Positions 1 to 8,196 of a DNA stretch of 64,000 nt are shown here, one piece after another. The stretch's first letter is position 1. Each line of letters begins with the position of its first letter. The position numbers and the translations under genes are program-made. Below the pieces are notes generated by a model that was not told the origin of the DNA, made no database searches, and was given only the letters and a program-made list of their open reading frames with translations. The DNA comes from Mesorhizobium sp. (GTDB lineage: Bacteria; Pseudomonadota; Alphaproteobacteria; Rhizobiales; Rhizobiaceae): NCBI RefSeq assembly GCF_004963255.1, contig NZ_SUGA01000024.1:29445-93444 (forward strand). The letters run 5' to 3'.

Positions 1-192
1 CACGCCGCCCGCGGCATTGATATCGCGAAAAGCCATCTCGACCGACTTGGCACCCGCTTGGCCGTATTCGCCGGCCGGGCCGGTCAACTCGATGACTAGG
101 CCCACGGTGATCTTGCAGTCGGCGGCATGCGATGCGCCAGCCAGCGTTACGAGAGCGAGCGCGGTGGTGAATTTCAGTATCGTGTTTCTCAT
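1..192 (-). CDS. Periplasmic branched-chain-type substrate-binding protein, N-terminal part
   Basis: This is the first 64 codons of a gene that runs off the left edge. The start is the ATG at 192. The product begins with a signal peptide (RNTILKFTTALALVTLAG, then ASHA before a mature start at ADCK), followed by ITVGLVIELTGPAGEYGQ and a stretch ending in FRDINAAGG. That is the typical opening of LivK-type periplasmic binding proteins (Peripla_BP_6). It is the last visible gene of the leftward operon headed by the GntR regulator. It probably supplies the binding protein for the ATPases and permeases encoded in the opposite direction at 3.4-6.9 kb. The family call is good; the ligand is unknown. 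Confidence 0.8.
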   Translation of the reverse strand, partial: MRNTILKFTTALALVTLAGASHAADCKITVGLVIELTGPAGEYGQAGAKSVEMAFRDINAAGGV

Positions 193-242
193 TGTTGTTC
201 CCCTTTGAGTTACTCGACTTGGTTTGATCTCTTGAGCCTGGT

Positions 243-680
243 TCAGCGTTCCGGCACCTGCAGCCAGGTCTCATGCAGATGCCGCCATTCGACGCCGTTG
301 GGCGCCGATGAACTAGTGGTGAAGACGGCGCTCGACTGACGGCGGCTGAGCTTGCCGCCGCGCAACTGCGCCTCGACATAGAGGACGACGATCATGTCGT
401 CGGTTTGCCAGCCGGGCGTGATGTTCTCGATCGAGATGGCAAAGCCGTCATCGCAGGTGGCGCGGCTTTGCCTGACATGGTCGACGACCGCATCGCGACG
501 GAGGACCACGCCGCTCGGCGCGATCATGGTCAAGCCTTCACCCATCACGGCTTCGAAGCGACCGAAGTCGACCGCGTCGGCGCGCGCTGCGACGAACCAG
601 TCGACGAAGAAGTGGTGCAGATCGACGATCTCGGTGCTGGCGCGGGAAAACAGCGAGGCCTCCTGGCTCATGGCGCTCAC
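243..680 (-). CDS. SnoaL-like / DUF4440-type small protein
   Basis: A protein of about 142-145 residues with the NTF2/SnoaL-like pattern: an N-terminal helix around LHHFFVDWFVAARADAVDF, then strands with GEGLTMIAPSGVVLRR, ITPGWQTDDMIVVLYVEAQ, and a C-terminal WRHLHETWL strand. These cone-shaped folds bind small hydrophobic molecules or act as isomerases or hydrolases; no catalytic residues can be assigned here. The start is either a GTG at 680, overlapping the stop of the upstream aldo/keto reductase gene (GTGA), or the ATG at 671. The overlap implies translational coupling in the same catabolic operon. Family confidence is moderate and function is unknown. Confidence 0.65.
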   Translation of the reverse strand: MSAMSQEASLFSRASTEIVDLHHFFVDWFVAARADAVDFGRFEAVMGEGLTMIAPSGVVLRRDAVVDHVRQSRATCDDGFAISIENITPGWQTDDMIVVLYVEAQLRGGKLSRRQSSAVFTTSSSAPNGVEWRHLHETWLQVPER

Positions 681-1726
681 ACCCGGCCCGCATTCAGATT
701 GTAGTGCATGATTGAGCCGTGACGGCCATGGCGGTCACGCTCGAGCGTGTAGACGTCGCCTTCGAGGCCGGGGCTTTGCGCGATCACCGCGCCGATCGCC
801 GCCTTGTCGTCAGGGCTCAGTTGGACGTCCATGATTGCCGCATTGGCAAGCGCGTGCGCCTGGTTGCGGGCACCGACGATGACGGCCGCGACCTGCGGCT
901 GTTCCAGCACCCAGGCGCTGGCGATGGTGGCGATGTCGACGCCGTGGCGATCGCCGACCGTCTTCAATGCCTGCAGCAATTGCTGGAACAGGTCCCAGCC
1001 GCCGAAATCATCGATGACGAGCTTGTATTTGACCAGCGAGCGGTTCTCGAGCGGCGGCGCCGGTTCGGCAGCGCCAAGCCATCGATCGCTGAGGAAACCG
1101 CCGGCAACCGAACCGTAGCATAGGAAATGCATGCCATGTTGTTTGGCCAGCGAGGCGACGCCTTGGGCAGGACGCTGGTCGAGCACGGAATATTGCAGTT
1201 GCTGACTGACCAGCGGAATGCCCGCCGCCAGGATTTCGGCGAGCCGCTGCGTGTCGAAATTGGTGGTGCCGAGATTGCGGACCTTGCCCTCGCGGCGGAG
1301 CTCGTCGAGCCAACCCATCGCCTCGACATAACGAGGCTGCGCATAGTCCCACCAGTGGAATTGCACGAGGTCGATGCGCTCGGTCTTCAGCCTGCGCAGC
1401 GACTGGTCGATGATGCCCCTGATATAGTCGCGGCTGATGCCGGCCAGCCGCTCGAGATCGGGCACCAGCTTGGTGTGCACCTTCATCCCGGCGGCGGCAT
1501 CGAGGCCACGTTTGTTGCCAAGCCGCAAACGCGCGGCGCCGATCAGTTCCTCGACGCCGGTGTAGATGTCCGCGCAGTCGTAGGTGAAGATGCCGGCGTC
1601 GAAGGTTGCGATCAAATCGCTCACCGCTTGTTCGCGATCGATCGCGCCGTGCCCGCCGGCGAGCTGCCAGCCGCCGCGAATGACGCGCGAGATCGTATAG
1701 CGGGGGCTGAGTTCGACGGTCGTCAT
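677..1726 (-). CDS. Aldo/keto reductase
   Basis: A 349-residue NADP(H)-dependent aldo/keto reductase of the (beta/alpha)8 barrel family. Visible signatures are YDCADIYTGVEELIG (residues about 49-63, with the catalytic Asp and Tyr), a later Lys strand (GMKVHTKLVP), the segment RLKTERIDLVQFHWWDY (His region), and the C-terminal cofactor-binding element AAVIVGARNQAHALAN. The ATG at 1726 overlaps the end of the TIGR04076 gene (stop at 1723-1725), so the two are coupled. It probably reduces or oxidises a carbonyl intermediate of the compound imported by the neighbouring ABC system; the substrate is not evident. Confidence 0.85.
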   Translation of the reverse strand: MTTVELSPRYTISRVIRGGWQLAGGHGAIDREQAVSDLIATFDAGIFTYDCADIYTGVEELIGAARLRLGNKRGLDAAAGMKVHTKLVPDLERLAGISRDYIRGIIDQSLRRLKTERIDLVQFHWWDYAQPRYVEAMGWLDELRREGKVRNLGTTNFDTQRLAEILAAGIPLVSQQLQYSVLDQRPAQGVASLAKQHGMHFLCYGSVAGGFLSDRWLGAAEPAPPLENRSLVKYKLVIDDFGGWDLFQQLLQALKTVGDRHGVDIATIASAWVLEQPQVAAVIVGARNQAHALANAAIMDVQLSPDDKAAIGAVIAQSPGLEGDVYTLERDRHGRHGSIMHYNLNAGRV

Positions 1727-2082
1727 TCCTTTTCACCTTCCGCCGGCAACGGCACCGCCGTCGTTTCGGCATGGCTGAACCGCCGCTTGGCTACCCTGAC
1801 GATCCTCAGCCGGCTGGCGCAGTTGGGATCTGGACAGGCAATCTCGGCGTCAGACGTCATCCAGTCATTGGCGTGCGTCGGCCGCTGCTTGGCCGCCAGC
1901 AGCGGCAGCACGGCGGCAATGGAATAGATCGAAAAACCCTGCCCCGCCGGCAGCGACAGCATCTCGCCCTTCAGTTCGAAATAGTCGCCGGCCCTGGCGC
2001 CGCAATAGATCAGCTTGCCCTCGGGAATGACCGCCTCGACGCGAAGATCGAAGAGCTCGAAACTGTCGTCGCGCCCGGCCAT
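1723..2082 (-). CDS. TIGR04076 family protein
   Basis: A 119-residue protein starting MAGRDDSFELFDLRVEAV. It has a beta-rich N-terminal half, then the conserved block GDYFELKGEMLSLPAGQGFSIY and a central helix SIAAVLPLLAAKQRPTHANDW. A CPDPNC motif (near residue 89) could bind metal or form a redox pair. The layout resembles the TIGR04076 family, whose function is undefined. The ATG at 2082 lies 2 nt beyond the stop of the DUF3830 gene, within a tightly packed operon. A longer open frame continues upstream to 2301, but the homologous part begins at the ATG chosen here. Confidence 0.6.
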   Translation of the reverse strand: MAGRDDSFELFDLRVEAVIPEGKLIYCGARAGDYFELKGEMLSLPAGQGFSIYSIAAVLPLLAAKQRPTHANDWMTSDAEIACPDPNCASRLRIVRVAKRRFSHAETTAVPLPAEGEKE

Positions 2083-2083
2083 T

Positions 2084-2572
2084 TCAGATCTCCGTTCGCG
2101 TGAAGGTGACGTCGCAAGCGCCATTGCGGCGAATGACGCCGCAGGCGGCGGCGAACTGTTCCCGCTGCTCCGGCAGCACCTGCGCGACGACGCTTCCAGC
2201 GAGCCAGCCGATCGGGAACAAGAGCCGCGCGCCCTGCCCGTAGAACAGACCGATGTCGAAGATCGCGTTCGGATTGCCGCCCCACATGCGCGGCGGCACA
2301 TAGGAGAGCACGATGTCGCCGGGCTGGGGCGTCAGCGTCGCATTCTCGGCCGGCAAGGGCTGGGCATAGGCCTGGCCCTCCAGATGCGGCGACGGCACCG
2401 GACAGGAGATTTCAGGACCGGTCCACATCGCGTGGATGCCGGCGACCATGCGGGGCTCCTCCAGATAGCCCCAGAGAAAGGCAGCATTGCCCGGCGCCTT
2501 TTCGGGCAGCAGCAGCGCCGTCGCCGACAGGCCTGAACGCGGCTCGGTGATCTTTATGGCGGCCTTTGTCAT
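2084..2572 (-). CDS. DUF3830 family (cyclophilin-like) protein
   Basis: A 162-residue protein beginning MTKAAIKITEPRSGLSA. It contains the cyclophilin-like barrel pattern of DUF3830: APGNAAFLWGYLE, IHAMWTGPEISCPVP, then the PQPGDIVLSYVPPRMWGG turn, FDIGLFYGQGARLLFPIGW and a C-terminal helix. DUF3830 genes often lie beside amidohydrolase or transport genes of nitrogen-compound catabolism, but no activity is established. The ATG at 2572 is preferred over upstream in-frame starts because the extra 36 residues look random and the chosen start sits directly at the end of the GntR gene. It is co-transcribed with its neighbours. Confidence 0.7.
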   Translation of the reverse strand: MTKAAIKITEPRSGLSATALLLPEKAPGNAAFLWGYLEEPRMVAGIHAMWTGPEISCPVPSPHLEGQAYAQPLPAENATLTPQPGDIVLSYVPPRMWGGNPNAIFDIGLFYGQGARLLFPIGWLAGSVVAQVLPEQREQFAAACGVIRRNGACDVTFTRTEI

Positions 2573-2573
2573 G

Positions 2574-3302
2574 TCACTCCGTTCGAGCCCTGGATTGCAG
2601 CTTGTCGCGAAGGAAGGCAAAGGGGCGGCTGATGTCGGCCACCAATGCCTCGCGCGCGGCTTGTGCATTCTGCGCCGCAAGCGCTGCCACGATGCTGCGA
2701 TGGTAATGCGCGGTGTCCACCTCGCCGGCCTCGGAAAAGGCGTAGATGGCGACGCGGATGCACGGACCGGATTGCAGCCAAAGGCTCTCTATCATCGGTA
2801 TCAGCACGGCGGACCCGCAGGCGCGGTAGATTTCGAAGTGAAAGCTCTGGTTGAGCGTAACCTCGCGATCGATATCCTTCTTTTGCTTCAGCGCCCGGAC
2901 CTCGTCCCATTCGCGCAGCAGGGCCTCGACGGTCGCGATGCCACGCGGGCCCATGCGCGTTGCGGCGAGCGAGATCGCCTCCCCTTCGATCAGGATGCGT
3001 GCGCGCAGCAGGTCGTCGATCCGCTCCAGCGTGATCGGCGGCACGCGCACCGAGCGGTTGGGCAGCGCCTCGAGCGCTTTCTCCGTGATCAGCCGTCCGA
3101 GCGCCTCGCGCACCGGCATGGTCGAGGTGACCAGCGCGTCGGCAAGGCCGCGAATGGTCAGCACCTGGCTTGGCTCGAACAGGCCGCCGATCAGAGCGCG
3201 GCGCAGCTCGGAATAGACGCGGTCCTGCACCGTCTCGCGGCCGACCGGCACAAGTTGCGCGGCGAAAACGTCATTGTTCCGCTCCACGGCTGCCTTGTGC
3301 AT
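2574..3302 (-). CDS. GntR-family (FCD/FadR-type) transcription regulator
   Basis: A 242-residue regulator. Residues about 20-85 form the winged helix (VQDRVYSELRRALIGGLFEPSQVL, then STMPVREALGRLITEKALE), the standard GntR recognition segment. Residues about 90-230 form the all-helical FCD ligand-binding domain (RARILIEGEAISLAATRM, NQSFHFEIYRACG with the metal-site Asn/His, and a later HYHRSIVAAL). It is the first gene of the leftward operon and divergent from the ABC importer, so it most likely controls both. Candidate sites lie in the 155-nt divergent region. Like most FCD regulators it is probably a repressor released by a small acid or by the imported substrate. Confidence 0.88.
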   Translation of the reverse strand: MHKAAVERNNDVFAAQLVPVGRETVQDRVYSELRRALIGGLFEPSQVLTIRGLADALVTSTMPVREALGRLITEKALEALPNRSVRVPPITLERIDDLLRARILIEGEAISLAATRMGPRGIATVEALLREWDEVRALKQKKDIDREVTLNQSFHFEIYRACGSAVLIPMIESLWLQSGPCIRVAIYAFSEAGEVDTAHYHRSIVAALAAQNAQAAREALVADISRPFAFLRDKLQSRARTE

Positions 3303-3390
3303 GCGCTCCCGACTCCAGCCTTTTTCTGACGATCCTTTTTGGCGGACCTGCCTGTTTTCGGCTTGCGGAGAAAATTAAAGCTGATTAGCG

Positions 3391-3413
3391 TGATCAAAGC
3401 AAGTGTGATCACA
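3391..3413. promoter_or_regulatory. Candidate GntR operator in the divergent promoter region
   Basis: The region between the GntR start (3302) and the ABC ATPase start (3458) contains two TGATCA boxes, at 3391-3396 and 3406-3411, spaced 15 bp start to start. The second lies in the perfect 10-bp palindrome TGTGATCACA (3404-3413). Palindromes of this size with a GT/AC core fit FCD-type GntR operators. The regulatory assignment is inference from position and symmetry. Confidence 0.4.
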
Positions 3414-3457
3414 TATCAAAATCAGGAAACGATAAACGCTTCAGACCCGAGGGACTG

Positions 3458-4258
3458 ATGGGAGAGACAGTGAAACGGCACGGGTCTGGGACCCAGGAGC
3501 CGGTGCTGGCGGCAAAGAACGTCGTCAGGCGTTTCGGCGGGCTCGTTGCCGTGAACAATGTCTCGTTCGATGTTCGCCCTGGCGAGATTCTGGGCCTGAT
3601 CGGCCCGAACGGCGCGGGGAAGACGACAATGTTCGACCTGCTTGCCGGCAGCATTCTGCCATCCAGCGGCGAGATCTATCTGGGCGGCATGCCCGTTTCC
3701 GGCGAGGCCGCGCATCGCCGCATCGGACGTGGCCTCGGGCGAACGTTTCAGATTCCACGGCCGCTCCCCAACCTGACGCTGATCGAGAACGTCATGCTTG
3801 CCGCGCAAGGGCAGACCGGCGAGCGGTTGCTTGCCAATTTCCTCACCCCATGGCGGGTCGCCGCCGAAGAGAAAGCCGCCGCGAAGAAAGCCGCCGAGCT
3901 GCTGGAGCTCGTCTCGCTGACCCGCCTGGCGCGCGAGCCGGCACGGGTGCTTTCCGGCGGCCAGCGCAAGCTGCTCGAGCTCGCCCGCGTGATGATGGCC
4001 GATCCGGCGATCATCTTGCTCGACGAGCCGGCGGCTGGCGTCAACGCCACGCTGCTCGAAGTCATCATCGACCGCATCCGCAGTATCAACGAGAGCGGCA
4101 TCACCTTCCTGCTGATCGAGCACAATATCGACATGGTGACGCGGCTTTGCCACCGCGTGCTGGTGATGGCGAGCGGCGACCTGCTGTGCGAGGGCACCGC
4201 CGACGAGGTGGCGCGGGACCCGCGTGTCATCGACGCCTATCTCGGGGGCGCGGCATGA
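3458..4258 (+). CDS. ABC transporter ATP-binding protein, LivG type
   Basis: A 266-residue cytoplasmic ATPase of a branched-chain-amino-acid-type (HAAT) importer. Walker A is GPNGAGKT (about residues 48-55). The LivG-specific segment GRGLGRTFQIPRPLPNLT follows. The signature is LSGGQRKLLELARVM and Walker B is IILLDEPAAGVN; the switch His is in LLIEHNIDMV. It powers uptake together with the LivF-type ATPase, two permeases and the binding protein at the window's left edge. A GAGGGA ribosome site precedes the ATG. Substrate cannot be read from the ATPase; such importers carry amino acids, amides, urea or aromatic acids. Confidence 0.92.
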   Translation: MGETVKRHGSGTQEPVLAAKNVVRRFGGLVAVNNVSFDVRPGEILGLIGPNGAGKTTMFDLLAGSILPSSGEIYLGGMPVSGEAAHRRIGRGLGRTFQIPRPLPNLTLIENVMLAAQGQTGERLLANFLTPWRVAAEEKAAAKKAAELLELVSLTRLAREPARVLSGGQRKLLELARVMMADPAIILLDEPAAGVNATLLEVIIDRIRSINESGITFLLIEHNIDMVTRLCHRVLVMASGDLLCEGTADEVARDPRVIDAYLGGAA

Positions 4259-5022
4259 ACGAAACCGTGCTGGTCGTCAGCGATCTCGAAGCCGGCTACG
4301 AGCCCGGCGTGCCGATCGTGCGCGGCGCCTCGATCACCGTCAACAAAGGCGAGATCGTCGTCGTGCTTGGGCCGAATGGTGCCGGCAAATCGAGCCTGAT
4401 CAAGGCCGTCGCCGGCCTTGTCCCCATCAGCCGGGGCAAGGTGCTGCTCGATGGCCAGGACATTACCGCGGCGCCGGCCCACATCATGATCCGCCTCGGC
4501 CTTGCCTTCGTTCCGCAGACTGAGAACGTGTTTCCACGGATGTCGGTGGAGGACAATCTGAAGGTCGCCTGCGGCATCCTCGAACGGCGCCTAGCGCCTG
4601 CCCGCATCGAAGAAATGTACGCGGCTTTCCCCGACCTTCTGCGCCAGCGGCGGACCCGTGCCGGCAACCTCTCGGGCGGGCAGCGGCAGATGCTCGCGGT
4701 GGCGCGGGCGCTGATCGTCCATCCGAAGGTGCTGGTGCTCGACGAGCCCTCGGCCGGACTGTCGCCGAAATTCGTGTCGATGGTGTTCGAGATGCTTTCG
4801 GACATCCGCAAGTCCGGCGTCACCATCCTGCTGGTCGAGCAGAACGCCAAGGCAGCGCTCGCCATCGGCGATCGCGCATACGTGCTGGTCGAGGGCAAGG
4901 AACGGCATGAGGCGGCCGCCTCGACTCTATGGGACGATCCGGTCATCGCAGAGCTCTATCTTGGCCAGCGGCCGCTCCGTAAGGACAGCGCACGGCACAC
5001 CGAGACGGGAGGCGCGGCATGA
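4255..5022 (+). CDS. ABC transporter ATP-binding protein, LivF type
   Basis: A 255-residue second ATPase of the importer. It begins MNETVLVVSDLEAGY at an ATG overlapping the previous stop (ATGA), so the pair is translationally coupled. Walker A is GPNGAGKSS, the LivF-type Q-loop reads LGLAFVPQTENVFPRMSVEDN, the signature is NLSGGQRQMLAVARAL, Walker B is VLVLDEPSAGLSP, and the H-region is LLVEQNAKAALAI, with Gln in place of His as usual in LivF. In-frame codons continue back to 3850 but belong to another reading frame of the upstream gene. Confidence 0.92.
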   Translation: MNETVLVVSDLEAGYEPGVPIVRGASITVNKGEIVVVLGPNGAGKSSLIKAVAGLVPISRGKVLLDGQDITAAPAHIMIRLGLAFVPQTENVFPRMSVEDNLKVACGILERRLAPARIEEMYAAFPDLLRQRRTRAGNLSGGQRQMLAVARALIVHPKVLVLDEPSAGLSPKFVSMVFEMLSDIRKSGVTILLVEQNAKAALAIGDRAYVLVEGKERHEAAASTLWDDPVIAELYLGQRPLRKDSARHTETGGAA

Positions 5023-5927
5023 GCCTGCAGTTCGTCGTCGACGGGCTGCTCACCGGCTCGATGATCGGACTTGGCGCCATCGGCGTAACGCTGACCTACT
5101 CCATCCTGCGCTTCTCGAACTTCGCCCATGGCGATTTCATGGCCTGGGGCACCTATGCGACCTTGACTGTCGTCGGCGCCATTGCCGCCATGTTCGGCAA
5201 GGTAGCGCCGATCGCGCCTTTGTCATTCGGCTGGCCGCTCATCGTCGCGCTGGTCGTCGGCGCGGCGTTCACGGCCCTGCTCGCGCTACTGCTCGACAAG
5301 GTGCTGTTTTCGCGACTGCGCAAGCAGGAGCAGGCGATCATTGCGGTTATGGGAAGTTTTGGCGCCTCAATGGCGCTCAGAAGCCTGCTCGAATTCATCT
5401 TTACCTCGCGCCCGACCTATTTCAGTCGCGCCATCCAGATCGCGATGCCAGTCGGGTTCGGCATCCGCATCACGCCAGATCAGATCGCGCTCCTCATTCT
5501 GACCGCGGCGCTAGTGCTGGCCGTGCATCTTCTGACGACACGCACCCAGACCGGCCGCTCCATGCAGGCGATGAGTCAGAACCCGGCGCTTGCCCGCATC
5601 GCCGGCATCGACGTCGCCAGCGTCGTGCGCGTCACCTGGGTCATCGGCGCAGCGCTGGCCTGCGTCGCCGGCGTGATGATCGGCGTGTTGGTCCAGATCC
5701 GTCCGCTGATGGGTTTCGATATGCTGTTGCCGATGTTCGCCGCCGCCATACTGGGTGGCATCGGCAGCATTCCGGGCGCGGTGCTCGGCGGTCTGATCAT
5801 CGGCCTCGCCGAGGCCGGCGCGGTGCAGCTGATCGGCGCTGAATGGCGCGCCGCGGTCTCCTTCATCATTCTGATGGCAGTGCTGATCGTGCGCCCCATC
5901 GGGCTCTTCGGGGTGCGTGAAAGATGA
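5019..5927 (+). CDS. ABC transporter permease, LivH type
   Basis: A 302-residue inner-membrane permease with about eight hydrophobic segments. The start MSLQFVVDGLLTGSMIGLGA followed by YSILRFSNFAHGDFMAWG is the classic LivH N-terminus. The cytoplasmic coupling loop lies near MQAMSQNPALARIAGID, and the C-terminal half holds LGGIGSIPGAVLGGLIIGL. Its ATG overlaps the LivF-type stop (ATGA), continuing the coupled operon. It forms the translocation pore with the LivM-type partner encoded next. Confidence 0.92.
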   Translation: MSLQFVVDGLLTGSMIGLGAIGVTLTYSILRFSNFAHGDFMAWGTYATLTVVGAIAAMFGKVAPIAPLSFGWPLIVALVVGAAFTALLALLLDKVLFSRLRKQEQAIIAVMGSFGASMALRSLLEFIFTSRPTYFSRAIQIAMPVGFGIRITPDQIALLILTAALVLAVHLLTTRTQTGRSMQAMSQNPALARIAGIDVASVVRVTWVIGAALACVAGVMIGVLVQIRPLMGFDMLLPMFAAAILGGIGSIPGAVLGGLIIGLAEAGAVQLIGAEWRAAVSFIILMAVLIVRPIGLFGVRER

Positions 5928-6901
5928 TCGATCTGGTGGGCTACGGCGCCTTCTTCCTGACGACGGCATTGATCTTCTCGCTGGTCACGCTCGGCCTCAA
6001 CCTGCAATGGGGTCTGACAGGTCTGTTCAATGTCGGTCTCGCCGGCTTCGTCGCCATCGGAGCCTACACCTCCGCGCTGCTCACCACTCCCGACGACCCC
6101 GCCGGGCTGGGCGGCCTCGGCCTGCCGATCCTCGTCGGCTGGCTGGGGGCGATGCTTGTTGGCGGGGTTGCCGCCGCGCTGACCGGCATTGCGACGTTGC
6201 GGCTCAGATCGGATTATCTGGCAATCACGACTTTCGGTGTCGCGGTCGTCGTGCAACTGGTCGCGCTCAACGCGCAGAAGCTCACTGGCGGCCCGTTCGG
6301 CATCGGCTTCATCCCGCGACCCTTCGGCGGCCTCGCCGAAACGCCACTGCTCTTCAACCTGTCAAATCTGGCCATTGTCTCGGCGGTGACGCTCGCCGCA
6401 TATCTGGCGCTCGAACATCTGACGCGCAGTCCGTGGGGCCGCGTCCTGAAAGCGCTGCGCGAAGATGAGCGCGCCGCGATCTCGCTCGGCAAGAGCGCAC
6501 GCTTCTATCGTGTCCAGGCCTTTGCCGTCGGCGGCGCGATCATGGCACTTGCCGGCGCGCTGCAGGCGCATTTCATCGGCTTCATCGCACCCGACAATTA
6601 CCTGTCGATCCTCACCTTCCAGGTATGGGTGATGCTGATCGTCGGCGGCTCCGGGAGCAACGCCGGCGCCATTGCGGGCAGTGTATTGGTCTGGGCGATA
6701 TGGGCGGGCTCTGGCACGCTCACTAGTGTGCTTTTCGCGCCAGAACAGCAGGCGCGAGCCGCATCTCTGCAGATCGTCGCCATCGGCGTGATGCTGTGCG
6801 TTATCCTATTGGTTCGGCCGAACGGATTGTTCGGGGAGCGGCCACGGCGAGCGCGTTTCGGCAAGCTGACGAAGTCCACCGCCAGCGAAAGCGGATCCTG
6901 A
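5924..6901 (+). CDS. ABC transporter permease, LivM type
   Basis: A 325-residue inner-membrane permease, overlapping the previous gene by ATGA. LivM features are LGLNLQWGLTGLFNVGLAGFVA near residues 23-45, the segment LRSDYLAITTFGVAVVVQL, the coupling loop ALREDERAAISLGKSARFYRVQ cut by the typical EDE-AA-SLG pattern, and VGGSGSNAGAIAGSVLVWAIW towards the end. The tail is charged (RPRRARFGKLTK). It completes the membrane part of the importer. Confidence 0.92.
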   Translation: MIDLVGYGAFFLTTALIFSLVTLGLNLQWGLTGLFNVGLAGFVAIGAYTSALLTTPDDPAGLGGLGLPILVGWLGAMLVGGVAAALTGIATLRLRSDYLAITTFGVAVVVQLVALNAQKLTGGPFGIGFIPRPFGGLAETPLLFNLSNLAIVSAVTLAAYLALEHLTRSPWGRVLKALREDERAAISLGKSARFYRVQAFAVGGAIMALAGALQAHFIGFIAPDNYLSILTFQVWVMLIVGGSGSNAGAIAGSVLVWAIWAGSGTLTSVLFAPEQQARAASLQIVAIGVMLCVILLVRPNGLFGERPRRARFGKLTKSTASESGS

Positions 6902-6906
6902 ACGCA

Positions 6907-8196
6907 ATGGGGGGGCAAGAAGCGCTTTCCCTTTGGCATGCGGTCAGCCGAGACCACCGCCTCCGGCCGGCGTTGGAAGATAGCCTCGATGTCGACCTCG
7001 CCGTTGCTGGCGGCGGCTTTGCAGGCCTGTCGGCGGCACTGCACGCGGCCGGCAAAGGTCTTTCGGTAGCTGTGCTCGAAGCAGAAATCATCGCCTGGGG
7101 CGCCAGCGGCCGCAACGCAGGCTTTGTCGTACCGAATTTCGCCAAAATGGATCCGGACGCCATAGTGGCGCATCTCGGCGCGGAGCGCGGCGAGCGGCTG
7201 ATCGGGGTCGCCGCGGGCAGCGCCGACCTCGTGTTCAACCTGATCGGGCGGCATAACATCGCCTGCGATGCGGTCCAGAACGGCTGGATCCAAGCGGCGC
7301 ACTCATCGGCTGCTCTCGAAAGAATCGGATCCCGCGCCAAACAATGGGCGGAGCGCGGCAGGCCTGCGATGATGCTGGACCGCCAGCAGACCGAGGCACT
7401 GACCGGCGCGCGAGGCTATGTCGGCGGCTGGATGGATCGCTCGGGCGGCGTGCTCAATCCGGTCGAATTCGCGCGCGGACTGGCCGAAGCGGCCGAAACC
7501 GCCGGTGCGCGAATTTTTGAGCACACGCGCGTCACATCGATCGACCGTTCCTCCGACAGTTGGAGGTTGACGACTCCCTCAGGTTCGCTGCGTGCCGGCA
7601 AGGTGCTGATTGCCACCAACGGCTATGGCGGAGCCCTCAACCCGACTCTGGAGCGCACTTATTTTCCGTTGAAGGTCTTCCAAATCGCGACGGCGCCGCT
7701 GCCATCGAAGGCGCGTCAGCGCCTGCTGCCCGGAGGCCACGGGTTCTCCGATACCAAGCGAAACCTCATCACCTTCCGCTTCGACGCCCAGAACCGGTTG
7801 ATCAGCGGCGGCATGCATGTAGTGAGCGCGGGCGCCGACAGACGCGTGCCGCGCACAATCTGGCGGCGGCTGGTGAGGCGTCTCGAACTCTCCGACCTGA
7901 CGCCGATCGAGTACAGTTGGTCGGGGATCGCCGCCATTGAGCCGGACTTCCTGCCGCATCTGATCGACCTTGGCCCAGATCTGTTGGCGGCCCGGGCCTG
8001 CAATGGACGCGGCATCGCCATGACCACGGCCATGGGCAAGGTGCTCGCCGACTGGGCCGCTGGAACAGAAGCCCGCGACCTGCCGCTGCCATTCGCCCCG
8101 CCGGCGCCGATCCGCTTTCACGGCTTGCTACGCTACGCGCCCAATATGCTGCTGCCCTGGAGCATGTTGCGCGACTGGCTTGATCGGACTGGTTAG
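6907..8196 (+). CDS. FAD-dependent amine/amino-acid oxidoreductase (DAO family)
   Basis: A 429-residue flavoprotein. It starts MGGQEALSLWHAVSRDHRL and shows the dinucleotide-binding motif VAGGGFAGLSAALHAAGKG (residues about 32-50), the GASGRNAGFV segment typical of the DAO/PuuB-like branch, and a C-terminal substrate and FAD-contact region (YSWSGIAAIEPDFLPHL, ACNGRGIAMTTAMGK). Enzymes of this branch oxidise secondary or primary amines, releasing an aldehyde. The gene is 5 nt after the importer operon, so the importer probably takes up an amine or amino-acid derivative and this enzyme begins its breakdown, with the divergent aldo/keto reductase acting on the carbonyl product. That pathway is inferred. 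Confidence 0.85.
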   Translation: MGGQEALSLWHAVSRDHRLRPALEDSLDVDLAVAGGGFAGLSAALHAAGKGLSVAVLEAEIIAWGASGRNAGFVVPNFAKMDPDAIVAHLGAERGERLIGVAAGSADLVFNLIGRHNIACDAVQNGWIQAAHSSAALERIGSRAKQWAERGRPAMMLDRQQTEALTGARGYVGGWMDRSGGVLNPVEFARGLAEAAETAGARIFEHTRVTSIDRSSDSWRLTTPSGSLRAGKVLIATNGYGGALNPTLERTYFPLKVFQIATAPLPSKARQRLLPGGHGFSDTKRNLITFRFDAQNRLISGGMHVVSAGADRRVPRTIWRRLVRRLELSDLTPIEYSWSGIAAIEPDFLPHLIDLGPDLLAARACNGRGIAMTTAMGKVLADWAAGTEARDLPLPFAPPAPIRFHGLLRYAPNMLLPWSMLRDWLDRTG

